Assembly: GCA_011372875.1 (NCBI GenBank)
Contig: DSAD01000177.1
Coordinates: forward strand, 1-36,455
Length of the DNA stretch: 36,455 bases
Direction of reading: 5' to 3'
Source: Deltaproteobacteria bacterium
GTDB lineage: Bacteria; Desulfobacterota; Desulfomonilia; UBA1062
The notes under the pieces were generated by a model that saw only the letters and a list, made by a program, of their open reading frames with translations, was not told the origin of the DNA and searched no databases. Position numbers and translations under genes: made by a program. Shown here piece after piece: positions 6,488 through 15,831 of the stretch (its first letter is position 1; every line of letters begins with the position of its first letter).

Positions 6488-7492
6488 TCATCCCCCGAAA
6501 AATCTTCCCTCTTCCCAGGCCACCTTGTGTTCCATGATGACCTGAAACTGGTGCTTGAGGTCTGCGATCTCGCGCTGCCAGAAGATCTCTCCTCCCCAGT
6601 CGGGATGATTGGATCTGAAGGCGTAGTCATTCACCTGCCTGGCGCACCAGGAAAGAAAATATATGATCCGCATAAACCGGAGAGGTTCTATCAGCCGCAG
6701 AGACGAGTAGTCGAATTCCCGGAACTGTTCGTACCCATCGAGCAGGAGGTCTATTTCACGGCGTGAGCGGCCGGCATGGTCGCTCAGGAGCATCCACAGA
6801 TCATGGACCGGGGGACCTGTCATCATATCGTCAAAATCAATGGCCATCAAACCTTCTCCCGGACGGTCCAGCAGATTGCCCCGGTGACAGTCTCCGTGAA
6901 TACGGATAAAATCGACATCGTCAAAAAGAGGAGAAATGGTTTTCACAATACCGGAGGTAAGTCTCTCAAAGGATTCCCGGTACTTGTCTATAACAAAACC
7001 CCCACTTACAAGCAGGTCCAGATCGTTCCTTGTAGATTTCTCAGGATGCAGGGTAATCCGGTCTTTCGGGCTGCGTTTTTCACCTGCAAGATGAATACGC
7101 CCGATCAGGCTGCCCACCCTTTTGAGATCGTCATCGGAATTAAGTTCCAAAGCACGGCCCGATTTCCTGGGAAAAAGGGCAAAAAACAGCCCGCCGTCAT
7201 TCCCCAGTGTGTTGCCGTCAGGCAGCCTTAACGGGCAGACAACAGGTATCTCGTCATCAGCACAGTCCAAAAGGAACTCGTGCTCATCCTCGAGGGCCTT
7301 CTTGCTCCACCGGTTCGGGCGGTAGAACTTGACGATGAGACGATCTCCGCCTTTGCTCTGCAGCTCGTATACCCTGTTGATATAACTGGGCAGCGGCATG
7401 GTAAGCCCGGTCATGGAAATGCCGGCAGCCTTTTCCACTATGTCAAGCAGCACCTCAGGGGTGAGATGTTCGTAATCGGAAACCCTGCTCAT
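6488..7492 (-). CDS. srkA: Stress response kinase A (SrkA/YihE-like, APH fold)
   Basis: Ser/Thr protein kinase of the aminoglycoside-phosphotransferase fold; in E. coli it protects against stress-induced death. 334 aa from ATG 7492, close to the family's 328. Visible motifs: ATP-binding Lys K55 (RLIVKFYRP, followed by NRWSKKAL), catalytic loop IHGDCHRGNLL with D201, and the metal-binding IDFDD (218-222), then HDLWMLL. The C-terminal half has the SrkA-typical EPLRFMRIIYFLSWCARQ segment. The frame is open further upstream, but the start at 7492 has AGGGG five bases before it and avoids a 43-nt overlap with prfC. It sits 11 nt after prfC on the same strand, so co-transcription is likely. Confidence 0.88.
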   Translation of the reverse strand: MSRVSDYEHLTPEVLLDIVEKAAGISMTGLTMPLPSYINRVYELQSKGGDRLIVKFYRPNRWSKKALEDEHEFLLDCADDEIPVVCPLRLPDGNTLGNDGGLFFALFPRKSGRALELNSDDDLKRVGSLIGRIHLAGEKRSPKDRITLHPEKSTRNDLDLLVSGGFVIDKYRESFERLTSGIVKTISPLFDDVDFIRIHGDCHRGNLLDRPGEGLMAIDFDDMMTGPPVHDLWMLLSDHAGRSRREIDLLLDGYEQFREFDYSSLRLIEPLRFMRIIYFLSWCARQVNDYAFRSNHPDWGGEIFWQREIADLKHQFQVIMEHKVAWEEGRFFGG

Positions 7493-7503
7493 AATGCCCC
7501 TGC

Positions 7504-9108
7504 CTAGGTATGCTCCCGCGTTTTCAGAAATGTCACGGCAGGCCAATCCTCCATCGCAGTCTTCAGCCTCCAGTTGTTCGGCGCCAGATAGGTAAGATAT
7601 CCTTCCGCATCCCTGGCAAGATACCCCTGATAGCTTTTCTCAAAATCCCTCATAACCTTGGGGTCATCACAGACAACCCACCGTGCGGCAGAATATTCGA
7701 CCGTCTCGTAGATGGCGTCCGCACCATATTCCGCCTTCAGTCTTTCCATGACTACGTCAAACTGAAGAACCCCCACAGCACCGAGGATATAGTTATTTCC
7801 GACAAGGGGTCTGAAGACCTGGACTGCGCCCTCTTCGCTCAACTGGACCAGTCCTTTCTGCAACTGCTTGAACCTGATGGGATTCTTCAGAATGACCCTT
7901 CTGAAATGTTCAGGGGCAAAGTGAGGAATACCCAGATATTTGAGCTCCTCCTTTTCGGTAAAGGTGTCCCCGATCCTGATTGTCCCGTGGTTGTGGATAC
8001 CGATGATATCTCCAGGATATGCCTCATCCACATTCGTCCTGTCCTGCGCCATGAAAATGGTTGCCTTTGAAAGGGTCACCTCTTTGCCTATCCTGTGGTG
8101 CATCACCTTCATGCCCCGGGTGAACTTGCCCGAGCAGATCCTGAAGAATGCGATCCTGTCACGGTGAGCAGGGTCCATGTTTGCCTGAATCTTGAATGTA
8201 AAGCCGGAAAAAGCCTGCTCAAAAGGGGATACCTTGCGGCTCAGAGCAGGCCTCAGCCCGGGACACGGCGACAACTCTACGAAGGCATCCAGAAGCTCTT
8301 TCACCCCGAAATTGTTTATCGCGCTGCCGAAGAAGATCGGGGTCTGTGTTCCATTGAGATAATCCTGCCGGTCAAAGGCAGGGAGTACTCCTTCAATGAG
8401 CTCCACATCATCACGAAGCTGCCCTGCCCTGCTGCCCAGGAGTTCATCCAGCCTGGAATCATACAGGTCGGTAATCACGATTCCGTCCTGCTCCCTGGTG
8501 GCCTTTCCCGGAGTGAAGAAATGAATCTCCCTGCGGTAAAGATTATAAACCCCCATAAAGCCACTGCCCATACCGATAGGCCAGCTCATAGGAACACATT
8601 CGATCTGCAGCTTGTCTTCGATATCGCTCAGCAGTTCCACAGGGGTGAGTCCTTCCCGGTCAAGCTTGTTGATAAAGGTCATTATGGGGGTATTGCGCAT
8701 CCGGCATACTTCCATAAGCTTCTCGGTCTGAGGTTCAACACCCTTTGTACTGTCTATCACCATGACAGCGGAATCCACGGCAGTGAGAACACGGTAGGTG
8801 TCTTCTGAAAAGTCCTGATGCCCCGGTGTGTCAAGGAGATTGATCTCATAGTCCTGATAGCAGAACTTCATAACCGATGTGGTTACGGAAATACCGCGCT
8901 CCTGTTCTATCTTCATCCAGTCGCTGGTGGCATGACGTGTTGCCTTACGTGCCTTTACCGTGCCGGCAAGTTGGATAGCCCCCCCGAAAAGGAGCAACTT
9001 CTCGGTCAGAGTAGTCTTGCCTGCATCCGGATGGCTGATTATGCCGAAGGTGCGGTGGCGTTCCACCTCTTTCTCTAAATATTTATCCGTTTCTTCAATC
9101 TTACACAT
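7504..9108 (-). CDS. prfC: Peptide chain release factor 3
   Basis: Translational GTPase that recycles RF1/RF2 from the ribosome after termination. 534 aa, matching the family's usual 525-530. G1 is HPDAGKTT (26-33), G3 is [13 protein letters not shown]4 is [10 protein letters not shown]. After the G domain come the beta-barrel domain II ([20 protein letters not shown]) and domain III ([20 protein letters not shown]), both specific to RF3 rather than EF-G. The start ATG at 9108 has AAGGA seven bases upstream on the minus strand. It is the first gene of a likely prfC-srkA unit. Not all bacteria carry prfC, but the sequence here is unambiguous. Confidence 0.96.
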   Translation of the reverse strand: MCKIEETDKYLEKEVERHRTFGIISHPDAGKTTLTEKLLLFGGAIQLAGTVKARKATRHATSDWMKIEQERGISVTTSVMKFCYQDYEINLLDTPGHQDFSEDTYRVLTAVDSAVMVIDSTKGVEPQTEKLMEVCRMRNTPIMTFINKLDREGLTPVELLSDIEDKLQIECVPMSWPIGMGSGFMGVYNLYRREIHFFTPGKATREQDGIVITDLYDSRLDELLGSRAGQLRDDVELIEGVLPAFDRQDYLNGTQTPIFFGSAINNFGVKELLDAFVELSPCPGLRPALSRKVSPFEQAFSGFTFKIQANMDPAHRDRIAFFRICSGKFTRGMKVMHHRIGKEVTLSKATIFMAQDRTNVDEAYPGDIIGIHNHGTIRIGDTFTEKEELKYLGIPHFAPEHFRRVILKNPIRFKQLQKGLVQLSEEGAVQVFRPLVGNNYILGAVGVLQFDVVMERLKAEYGADAIYETVEYSAARWVVCDDPKVMRDFEKSYQGYLARDAEGYLTYLAPNNWRLKTAMEDWPAVTFLKTREHT

Positions 9109-9464
9109 TCCTTATCCTTATATTCTCCAGTGCTCCTGTGGTTTGCCATGAAAGAATTTCTATCAATCCAGCATCGTTAGAACACAACCGGAACTTGATT
9201 CTCATGCGTCCTGTCCGGCAAAGCCCTTGAATAAAACAGGAAACTTCAGGCAAAGCTTCGAAGCAGAATTGAACCAATCTGTTTCCGGGCTGATTCAGCT
9301 GTGCCCTACGCTCTAATATGCAAACTTCCCCCTGTCAATTACAAAGTAGACCCTAAATAAAATGTTCAGGATAATACTTGCGTCACTCAAAGGGCAGCTC
9401 GTATGCATATCATGCTTCTCCTGAGCCCGGTTTTTGTGATAGTTATATGGGAAAGGAGAAGCTC
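9109..9464. other. Divergent intergenic region prfC / Fe-S protein
   Basis: 356 nt between divergent genes. I see a 10-bp palindrome GCTTCGAAGC (9255-9264) and no convincing promoter hexamers on either strand. The reading frame of the Fe-S gene is open back to about 9378, but that extension lacks a ribosome site. Confidence 0.5.
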
Positions 9465-10535
9465 ATGAACGAAGACATCTTCCGGACACTGCAGAAACGT
9501 CTCGACACCTATTCTCTCGGGTTCCCGCAAACACAATCAGGAGTGGAGATTGAGATCCTGAGAAAGCTGTTCACGAAAGAAGATGCGGAACTTTTCCTTG
9601 CTCTTACACCGTTACTGGAACCCCCTCAGGCCATTGCCGGGCGTCTCGGCATGCCTGTTGCCGACATATCCGCCCGACTCGAGGATATGGCGAACAGGGG
9701 GCTTCTGTTTCGCCTGAAAAAGTATGATTCCGTCAAATACGGGGCTGTTCCATTCATGCACGGGCTCCTTGAATTCCAGATCAAGAGGCTTGACAAGGAA
9801 ATGGCTGAACTCTTCGAGAGGTATTACCACGAGGGGTTTTACAAGGCAATTGTCGGGAGCTCCGACATATTCCTGCGGACCATCCCTGTCAATCAGTCGA
9901 TCGATGTCCGGACTCAGGTAGCACCATTCGACGATGCATGCGAAATACTCAGAAACACAACACTGATTGCAGTTGCACAATGCATATGCAGAAAAGAGAA
10001 AGGCATGATCGGGAATGCCTGCGGCAGACCTGTAGAGGTCTGTTTCATGTTCGGGAGCATGGCACAATACTATCTTGACAACAAAATGGGCCGCAAGGTC
10101 GATACGGATGAGGCCATATCGATCCTCAAAGACGCACAGGATGCCGGGCTGGTGACTCAACCGGCGACATCACAGAATCCATCAGGCATGTGCAACTGCT
10201 GCGGAGACTGCTGCGGGATCCTTACCGCGGTCAAGAAATTCCCGGAACCTGCGAAATATATATTTTCCAATCATTATGCTGTAGTCGATGCAGATGCATG
10301 TTCAAGCTGCGGGATATGTACGGACCGATGCCCCATGGGTGCTGTTCAGATGGATGATGATGAGATTGCATGCATGGATCTGGATCGCTGTATCGGCTGC
10401 GGTTTGTGTGTGACTACCTGCCCGGCACAGGCGATTTCCCTTTTCAGGAAATCCGATAAATGCTATCGCACACCCCCTGTTACCAGTGCAGAACAGATGA
10501 TGCTTATGGCACACAAGCGGGGCATTGAATTCTAA
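9465..10535 (+). CDS. Winged-helix protein with Cys-rich centre and two C-terminal [4Fe-4S] ferredoxin motifs
   Basis: 356 aa from ATG 9465, which has AAAGGAG upstream at 6-7 nt. Residues 25-85 look like a winged helix (ILRKLFTKEDAELFLAL, then PPQAIAGRLGMPVADISARL). The middle carries an unusual Cys set: C173 and C175 (AQCICRKEKG), C186, C193, and the cluster CNCCGDCC (243-250). The C-terminus is a bacterial 2[4Fe-4S] ferredoxin: C279, C282, C285, C289 and C309, C312, C315, C319, each CxxCxxCxxxCP. Similar architectures occur in anaerobic Desulfobacterota and acetogens and are usually annotated only as 4Fe-4S binding protein. A redox-sensing regulator or an electron-transfer subunit are both possible; neither is shown. 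It has no adjacent same-operon partner (437 nt to the next gene). Confidence 0.85.
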   Translation: MNEDIFRTLQKRLDTYSLGFPQTQSGVEIEILRKLFTKEDAELFLALTPLLEPPQAIAGRLGMPVADISARLEDMANRGLLFRLKKYDSVKYGAVPFMHGLLEFQIKRLDKEMAELFERYYHEGFYKAIVGSSDIFLRTIPVNQSIDVRTQVAPFDDACEILRNTTLIAVAQCICRKEKGMIGNACGRPVEVCFMFGSMAQYYLDNKMGRKVDTDEAISILKDAQDAGLVTQPATSQNPSGMCNCCGDCCGILTAVKKFPEPAKYIFSNHYAVVDADACSSCGICTDRCPMGAVQMDDDEIACMDLDRCIGCGLCVTTCPAQAISLFRKSDKCYRTPPVTSAEQMMLMAHKRGIEF

Positions 10536-10972
10536 ATGAACTCAACACACCATATGATCGAGATGAGCTTCATCCTCCATTATGTTTTATTCATCTTGCT
10601 ACCACTCTCAGAAAAAAACCCGGCCTTTTGTTCATATTCTCGGCCCCAATCCCTGATGCAATAAAAAAACTGACACACAGATTCAAGATGGAAGGTTTCG
10701 GGATATCATTATTCGAACATATTGCAATCAGAGGTACTGTCTAAGCCCTCATTGGCTGCAACTGTTTGGAACAGGGCAAGATCTCAAGTCATGAACACAT
10801 CCCCTTCGGTCTTCACGAATATTTCTGAGTTTCCCTGATAATACTTTGACATGGAGGGCAAATCCTCTTATATTCCCGTTCAAGAAACCGGGATTTATAA
10901 GTTTCAAATACATTATGATTGATTTTTTATGCCTTCGAACAGCTAAGGCAGCCACGATGAAAGGGGAGGATC
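10536..10972. other. Intergenic region with strong promoter
   Basis: 437 nt without a gene. The first 300 nt show no clear element. A strong sigma70-like promoter lies at 10846-10874, followed by a 98-nt leader with a small CCCG/CGGG stem and a strong ribosome site (GGGGAGG) before the methyltransferase. Confidence 0.6.
10846..10874 (+). promoter_or_regulatory. Strong sigma70-type promoter
   Basis: Consensus -35 TTGACA (10846-10851), 17-nt spacer, TATATT -10 (10869-10874, 5/6 match). It is one of the best-matching promoters in the window and probably drives the methyltransferase and the genes after it. Confidence 0.65.
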
Positions 10973-11623
10973 ATGAAAGACGGATATTGGTTAGTGGGTT
11001 TTCAATATGAATTGACCGGGTATTTATACTCTCTGGGGCGGATACCGCGGTGCAAATCCGCCATGCTCAAGCACCTGAAACCGGGCGACAAGGTGCTTGT
11101 TGCGGGTGTGGGCCATGGAACCGAAGCCATAGAAGCAAGCAGGCTCGGAGCCGATGTTACAGCGGTTGACCTGTCCGAAACCATGCTCAGTCATTTTAGA
11201 CGGCGCATCGAAAAGGAGAAACCGCCAAAAGAGATTCGTGTCATCCATGATGACATCTTCAATATCAAAGACACCGGGCACTATGATATGGTCATTGCCA
11301 ATTTTTTCCTCAATGTCTTTTCTGAAACAAGGGTTGTGGAAGTGGCAAATCATCTCGGTTCCCTCACAAAACCTGACGGGTATTTTGTCGTGGGAGAATT
11401 CGTCCTGCCGGTAGAAAAAGGATGGCGGGGTGTCCTTCAGAAGATCAACTGGTACCTTGCAATCTCGTTTTACAGCGCTACAACCGAGGCGGTGTTCCAT
11501 CCTGTGTGGAACTATCCTGCGCTTGTCGAGGGATCGGGCTGCAAAATCGAGGATATCGAATATTTCAAGATCTTTGACACCAACCTGTACTGGTCGATCC
11601 TGGGAAAAAAGACCGGAAGATGA
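10973..11623 (+). CDS. Class I SAM-dependent methyltransferase
   Basis: 216 aa, substrate unknown. SAM motif I is VLVAGVGHGTEA (41-52), with the acidic residue at the end of strand 2 in AVDLSE (64-69, D66); HDDIF (92-96) is the adenine-side motif and YDMVIANFFLNVF (104-116) is motif IV. The C-terminal half has an amphipathic, aromatic-rich stretch (GWRGVLQKINWYLAISFY) that could contact a membrane or a lipid-like substrate, as in quinone or lipid methyltransferases; this is inference. The start has GGGGAGG at optimal spacing. The lipoprotein gene starts 58 nt downstream on the same strand, so a shared transcript from 10846 is likely. Confidence 0.85.
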   Translation: MKDGYWLVGFQYELTGYLYSLGRIPRCKSAMLKHLKPGDKVLVAGVGHGTEAIEASRLGADVTAVDLSETMLSHFRRRIEKEKPPKEIRVIHDDIFNIKDTGHYDMVIANFFLNVFSETRVVEVANHLGSLTKPDGYFVVGEFVLPVEKGWRGVLQKINWYLAISFYSATTEAVFHPVWNYPALVEGSGCKIEDIEYFKIFDTNLYWSILGKKTGR

Positions 11624-11681
11624 GTCTTTAAGTCTTTTCATCCTTGAATAATTCGCTCGCAACCTGCACAATGGCTGGGCT

Positions 11682-12695
11682 GTGAAGACTTACCTGACCT
11701 TGACTATGCGGGTGCTCCGCTTCCTGGAATACGGGCTCAAGCTCGTGCCGGCACTTATTATCATCTTCCTGGCAGGGTGTTCGTCTGGAAGCGACGATAC
11801 CATACTGATAATAAACCGGGAGTCCTTCAGTCTGGACATTCCGGCATTATATACCACGGTGGATTCAATTATCGTTTATGTTGCCTATGAATCCGATGCA
11901 GCGCCATTTACCGGCACGGTACTCAATGATACCGGGTGCTGGGAACTGCTCCAAACAAATATTGCTGCCCTTTTCCTGGGACGCGTGCCTGAACCCGATG
12001 TGTTTGTGCCGGAAGATCTTTCCGAGATGGTCGAATTTGCCACACAAGACGAACAGACCTGGACTGCCACCGAGATTATAGACCTTGCGGAAAGCATCTG
12101 GGAACAGGAAGAATCTTCCTTTTCTCAGGAGTTCTTCATTCTCTATCTCAATGGTTATCTTGACGATGAAGGTGAGCCCAACTACTCGGTGCTCGGCGTA
12201 TCTATTGTGGACACCCCGGTTATTGCCGTGTTCAAGGATGTCGTCCTGAATTCGAGTTCTCAGATGGCGGTTCGCAGATTTGTGGAACAGGCGACCCTGG
12301 TCCATGAATTCGGGCACATCATGGGACTCGTGGACAATGGAGTGCCCATGGTGACGGATCATCTCGATCCTGAGCATGAACGCCACTGCATCAATGAGGA
12401 TTGCGTCATGTACTGGCTCAACGAAGGCGCTTCAGACCTGAGGGACTTTGCCGAGCAGTTGATCTCCACCGATTCTGCAATCATGTACTGCGCAGAATGC
12501 CTTGATGACACGCGGGGTTATATCCCTGCAGCCTCAGTCCATTATACCACCGCCCCAACTGATACTTGTATTCGGAGAGACATCCCGGATCAAGAACCAA
12601 AGATCCATCGAAAAGCTCTTTTCTCTCTATCCTGGCGCTCAGATTTTGGGATGCTCGACTGCAGGGGAGATCTCCGGTGCACAGGTTCTGGATGA
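11682..12695 (+). CDS. Archaemetzincin-like zinc metalloprotease lipoprotein
   Basis: Probable lipoprotein: hydrophobic signal segment and lipobox FLAGC with C33 (from GTG 11682; ATG 11706 is an alternative start). The C-terminal half carries a zinc-protease signature HEFGHIMG (H208, E209, H212, G215). About 20 residues on comes H235-C236-x4-C241-V-M243, and then C270-x2-C273. Archaemetzincins have HExxHxxGxxHCx4CxM followed by CxxC, so all elements are here in order, with about 17 extra residues between the first motif and HC. Archaemetzincins are normally not lipoproteins. After C273 no family similarity is expected, yet the frame continues some 64 residues in another frame over the start of the FIST gene, ending at 12695. 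The real C-terminus may be altered. Substrate unknown. Confidence 0.7.
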   Translation: MKTYLTLTMRVLRFLEYGLKLVPALIIIFLAGCSSGSDDTILIINRESFSLDIPALYTTVDSIIVYVAYESDAAPFTGTVLNDTGCWELLQTNIAALFLGRVPEPDVFVPEDLSEMVEFATQDEQTWTATEIIDLAESIWEQEESSFSQEFFILYLNGYLDDEGEPNYSVLGVSIVDTPVIAVFKDVVLNSSSQMAVRRFVEQATLVHEFGHIMGLVDNGVPMVTDHLDPEHERHCINEDCVMYWLNEGASDLRDFAEQLISTDSAIMYCAECLDDTRGYIPAASVHYTTAPTDTCIRRDIPDQEPKIHRKALFSLSWRSDFGMLDCRGDLRCTGSG

Positions 12696-13617
12696 TACAC
12701 TGGTGGCAACTGCAATCCATTTTGAATCGTCCTCCATCAAGATATCCTGTGAGGATATCAGTTGCGTGGCAGACAGTATGGATGTAGGCCGCAGACTTGC
12801 CGGGTCCCTGGATAAAGAAGGCCTGGTTCATGCCTTTGTGCTTTCCGACGGGCTCACGGTTAACGGAAGCGCCCTTGTAGAAGGTATGCTCAAGGAACTT
12901 CCCGCAAACGTAACCATTACAGGAGGTCTCTCAGGGGACAAGGACCGTTTTCAGGAAACTCTGGTGTTCTGCAATGGCAGACCTGAGAAGAACAAGGTGA
13001 CCATACTCGGCTTGTATGGCGATAAACTGAAGGTTGGATACGGTTCTTTCGGCGGATGGGATCCGTTCGGTCCGGAAAGACTCGTGACCCGGTCAGACGG
13101 GAATATTCTCTATGAGTTGGACGGCAAATCCTGCCTTGGCCTTTACAAGACCTATCTGGGAGACCATGCAAAAGGGCTTCCCGCAACAGCACTGCTGTTC
13201 CCGTTGAGTATACGCTCGGCAAAGAGGCCTTCCAGACTTGTCCGCACGATACTGTCCGTAAATGAGGACGATCAGAGCATGATCTTTGCCGGAGATATCC
13301 CTGAGGGTTCCTATGCACAGTTCATGAAGGCCAACTTCAACCGTCTCATCGATGGTGCGATGGAGGCTGCCAAGATGAGCTGCAGCAGTATGAACAATGT
13401 CCCGGCTCAATTGGCTGTCCTTATCAGCTGTGTGGGAAGAAAGATGGTCCTGAAACAGCGTATTGAAGAAGAAGTTGAAAGTGTCCAGGAAATACTGGGA
13501 GAACAGACCGTACTTTCAGGATTCTATTCCTATGGAGAAATATCGCCTTCATCCATAGGCGGCACCTGCGAACTTCACAACCAGACCATGACCATAACAA
13601 CCTTTACAGAAGACTGA
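12505..13617 (+). CDS. FIST domain sensor protein (FIST_N + FIST_C)
   Basis: FIST proteins are ligand sensors thought to bind small molecules such as amino acids, and are commonly partnered with kinases or chemotaxis receptors. 370 aa from ATG 12505 (TTG 12502 directly precedes it). The FIST_N core is clear: PPPQLILVFGE (15-25), then YPGAQILGCSTAGEI (42-56) and DDTLVATAIHF. The C-terminal domain ends with the typical SGFYSYGEISP segment. No signal peptide or membrane segment, so cytoplasmic. The first ~14 residues match nothing expected of the family's N-terminal strand, and no ribosome site precedes either start. The gene overlaps the lipoprotein frame by 191 nt. The hybrid kinase starts 5 nt after its stop, making it the obvious partner. 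Confidence 0.85.
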   Translation: MTRGVISLQPQSIIPPPQLILVFGETSRIKNQRSIEKLFSLYPGAQILGCSTAGEISGAQVLDDTLVATAIHFESSSIKISCEDISCVADSMDVGRRLAGSLDKEGLVHAFVLSDGLTVNGSALVEGMLKELPANVTITGGLSGDKDRFQETLVFCNGRPEKNKVTILGLYGDKLKVGYGSFGGWDPFGPERLVTRSDGNILYELDGKSCLGLYKTYLGDHAKGLPATALLFPLSIRSAKRPSRLVRTILSVNEDDQSMIFAGDIPEGSYAQFMKANFNRLIDGAMEAAKMSCSSMNNVPAQLAVLISCVGRKMVLKQRIEEEVESVQEILGEQTVLSGFYSYGEISPSSIGGTCELHNQTMTITTFTED

Positions 13618-13622
13618 CAATC

Positions 13623-15674
13623 ATGAAAGATATTCACAGCCTTTTACAAAGGCAGTTGAAGCGTTTTTTCGGCGGGACTGAGAATATTCCCGAAGAGCTG
13701 CAGGAGTTCATGAACGCTGTCAACATTGCCTACCGCGAGTTCGATATCGACAGGGAAATGCTCGAACGATCCCTGGAACTGAGCTCCAAAGAGATGCTTC
13801 AGACAAATGCCGAGATGAGGGCAATATTTCATGCACTTCCGGATATTCTCTTTGTGATCGATGAACAGGGAATGATTCTTGACCATAAGATGCACGATGA
13901 TTCAGATGCATATTTCAAACAGGACGACAATCTCATAGGCAAACGCATCCAGGACATTCCGGAACCGGATGTAAGCAAGGTGTTTCAGGATGCACTACTA
14001 AGGGTCAGAAGTACTGAAAAGGTCATATCCTTCGAATACAGCCTTAACATAGAGACCAGCATCAATCATTATGAGGCCAGGATGACACCTGTCATTGACA
14101 ACCGTTTTATCGTGATTGTGCGCAACATCACACAGAGAAAGATTGCAGAGGAAAACCTCAGGGCTGAACGCGACTTTACCGGAACTCTTGTCCAGAGTTC
14201 TCCAGTATTCTATGTGGCCCTTAATCCTGACGGCAAGGTAATAATGATGAACCACGCCATGCTCGATGCCCTTGATTATACCTTGAGCGAGGTTGCAGGC
14301 ATTGACTTCATCTCAACATTCCTACCCTCAGCTGATCGTGCCGAGATTTCCAAGATCCTTATGCAGAATGTATGGAACAGTGATTCCCTGCCGACAGAAT
14401 CCAGGCTGCTTGCAAAAAACGGCCAGGAGATTCTCGTCGAGTGGTATGGAAGACCGATATTGAAAAAGGACGGCAAGCCGGATTTCTTCTTTGGCATCGG
14501 CATAGACATAACAGGGAAAAGACACCTGGAAGAGCAGCTCAATCAGGCCCGCAAACTCGAGGCAGTGGGCACTCTTGCCGGAGGTGTTGCCCATGATTTC
14601 AACAACCTGCTGATGGGCATTCAGGGCAGAACTTCCCTGATGCTCATTGATACAGAGCAGGCCCACCCTCATCATGAACATCTGCAGGGGATCGAAGAGT
14701 ATGTCAAGAGTGCGGCAATGCTGACCAGACAGCTCCTCGGCTTTGCCAAGGGCGGAAAATACGATGCGAAACCTACCAATCTCAATGATCTCCTTGTCAA
14801 AACATCTGAAATGTTCGGCAGGACAAAAAAGGAATTGATGATTAAACGGACACTGGATGAAAACCTCCTGGCAGTGGACGTCGATCAGGGCCAGATAGAG
14901 CAGGTAATGCTGAATCTCTTTGTAAACGCCGGCCAGGCAATGCCATATGGTGGAGAACTTCACATACTGACCGGAAACGTCATTCTCGATCAGGACTATG
15001 TCAAGCCCTATGGCCTTTATCCGGGAGATTATGTAAAGATATCCGTTACCGATACCGGCGTGGGCATGGACGAGGAGACGCGGGCAAGGATATTCGAGCC
15101 CTTTTTCACCACAAAGATAATGGGTCGTGGAACCGGCCTTGGTCTTGCTTCAGCCTACGGGATCATAAAAAACCATGAAGGCATAATCAATGTGTACAGC
15201 AGCAAGGGACAGGGAACCACATTCACAATATACCTTCCCGCCTCAGCCAGGGCTGTCATCAGAGAGGTCAAACCCCAGGAACATATTCTACAGGGCAATG
15301 AAACGATTCTTATCGTAGACGATGAACAGATCGTTCTGGATGTCGGCATCAAGATGCTGACATCCCTGGGATACAGGGTCTTCAGCGCTGGTGGCGGAAA
15401 CGATGCTGTAGAACTGTATAAAAACGAACGTGATGCAATTGATATGATTATCCTGGATATGATCATGCCCGAACTAAGCGGTGGCGAAACATTCATCAAA
15501 CTCAAGGAGATCAATCCTCATGTCAAGGTGCTGCTCTCGAGCGGGTACAGTCTGAACGGACAGGCCGAGGAAATACTCAGCAACGGATGCATGGGCTTCA
15601 TACAGAAACCTTTCACCATAAAGGATCTCTCCATACGCCTTAAGGAAATACTCAACAAGGATCAAAAACCCTGA
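13623..15674 (+). CDS. Soluble PAS-PAS hybrid histidine kinase with receiver domain
   Basis: 683 aa, no membrane segment. A helical N-terminus (1-62), PAS 1 (about 63-175, [20 protein letters not shown]), PAS 2 with PAC (about 184-303, ending [14 protein letters not shown]). The dimerisation/phosphoacceptor H-box [11 protein letters not shown] has H324. The ATPase domain shows N-box [12 protein letters not shown]1 [10 protein letters not shown]-box FEPFFTTK, G2 [10 protein letters not shown]. The C-terminal receiver (560-680) has ILIVDDE, phospho-acceptor D612 (ILDMIMP) and the KP pair near the end. This is a self-contained phosphorelay start needing an Hpt or a response regulator elsewhere. 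With a FIST gene 5 nt upstream, FIST is the likely input. PAS 2 and the kinase core are strikingly similar to those at 18873-21458. Confidence 0.93.
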   Translation: MKDIHSLLQRQLKRFFGGTENIPEELQEFMNAVNIAYREFDIDREMLERSLELSSKEMLQTNAEMRAIFHALPDILFVIDEQGMILDHKMHDDSDAYFKQDDNLIGKRIQDIPEPDVSKVFQDALLRVRSTEKVISFEYSLNIETSINHYEARMTPVIDNRFIVIVRNITQRKIAEENLRAERDFTGTLVQSSPVFYVALNPDGKVIMMNHAMLDALDYTLSEVAGIDFISTFLPSADRAEISKILMQNVWNSDSLPTESRLLAKNGQEILVEWYGRPILKKDGKPDFFFGIGIDITGKRHLEEQLNQARKLEAVGTLAGGVAHDFNNLLMGIQGRTSLMLIDTEQAHPHHEHLQGIEEYVKSAAMLTRQLLGFAKGGKYDAKPTNLNDLLVKTSEMFGRTKKELMIKRTLDENLLAVDVDQGQIEQVMLNLFVNAGQAMPYGGELHILTGNVILDQDYVKPYGLYPGDYVKISVTDTGVGMDEETRARIFEPFFTTKIMGRGTGLGLASAYGIIKNHEGIINVYSSKGQGTTFTIYLPASARAVIREVKPQEHILQGNETILIVDDEQIVLDVGIKMLTSLGYRVFSAGGGNDAVELYKNERDAIDMIILDMIMPELSGGETFIKLKEINPHVKVLLSSGYSLNGQAEEILSNGCMGFIQKPFTIKDLSIRLKEILNKDQKP

Positions 15675-15760
15675 GCACTGAGCAGGAATACAGACATGAT
15701 GACCTTGTGTCATTGAAATCTGTGTGGCTATTCCGATAGGCGGACTCCATTAAGCAGCCA

Positions 15761-15789
15761 TTGACAAACCCGGCGGCATTTACTACGAG
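15761..15789 (+). promoter_or_regulatory. Possible lepA-hemW promoter
   Basis: Consensus -35 TTGACA (15761-15766), 17-nt spacer and a weak TACGAG -10 (15784-15789), 43 nt before the lepA ATG. Confidence 0.35.
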
Positions 15790-15831
15790 TCCTATAGAGC
15801 TGATATGATAAAAGGTAAGAGATAAACATAT

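Noticed and set aside
8095-8808. 237-codon open frame opposite prfC
   Set aside because: Antisense to the conserved RF3 domains; no recognisable protein motifs.
9378-9464. N-terminal extension of the Fe-S winged-helix protein
   Set aside because: Open frame, but no ribosome site, and AAAGGAG marks ATG 9465.
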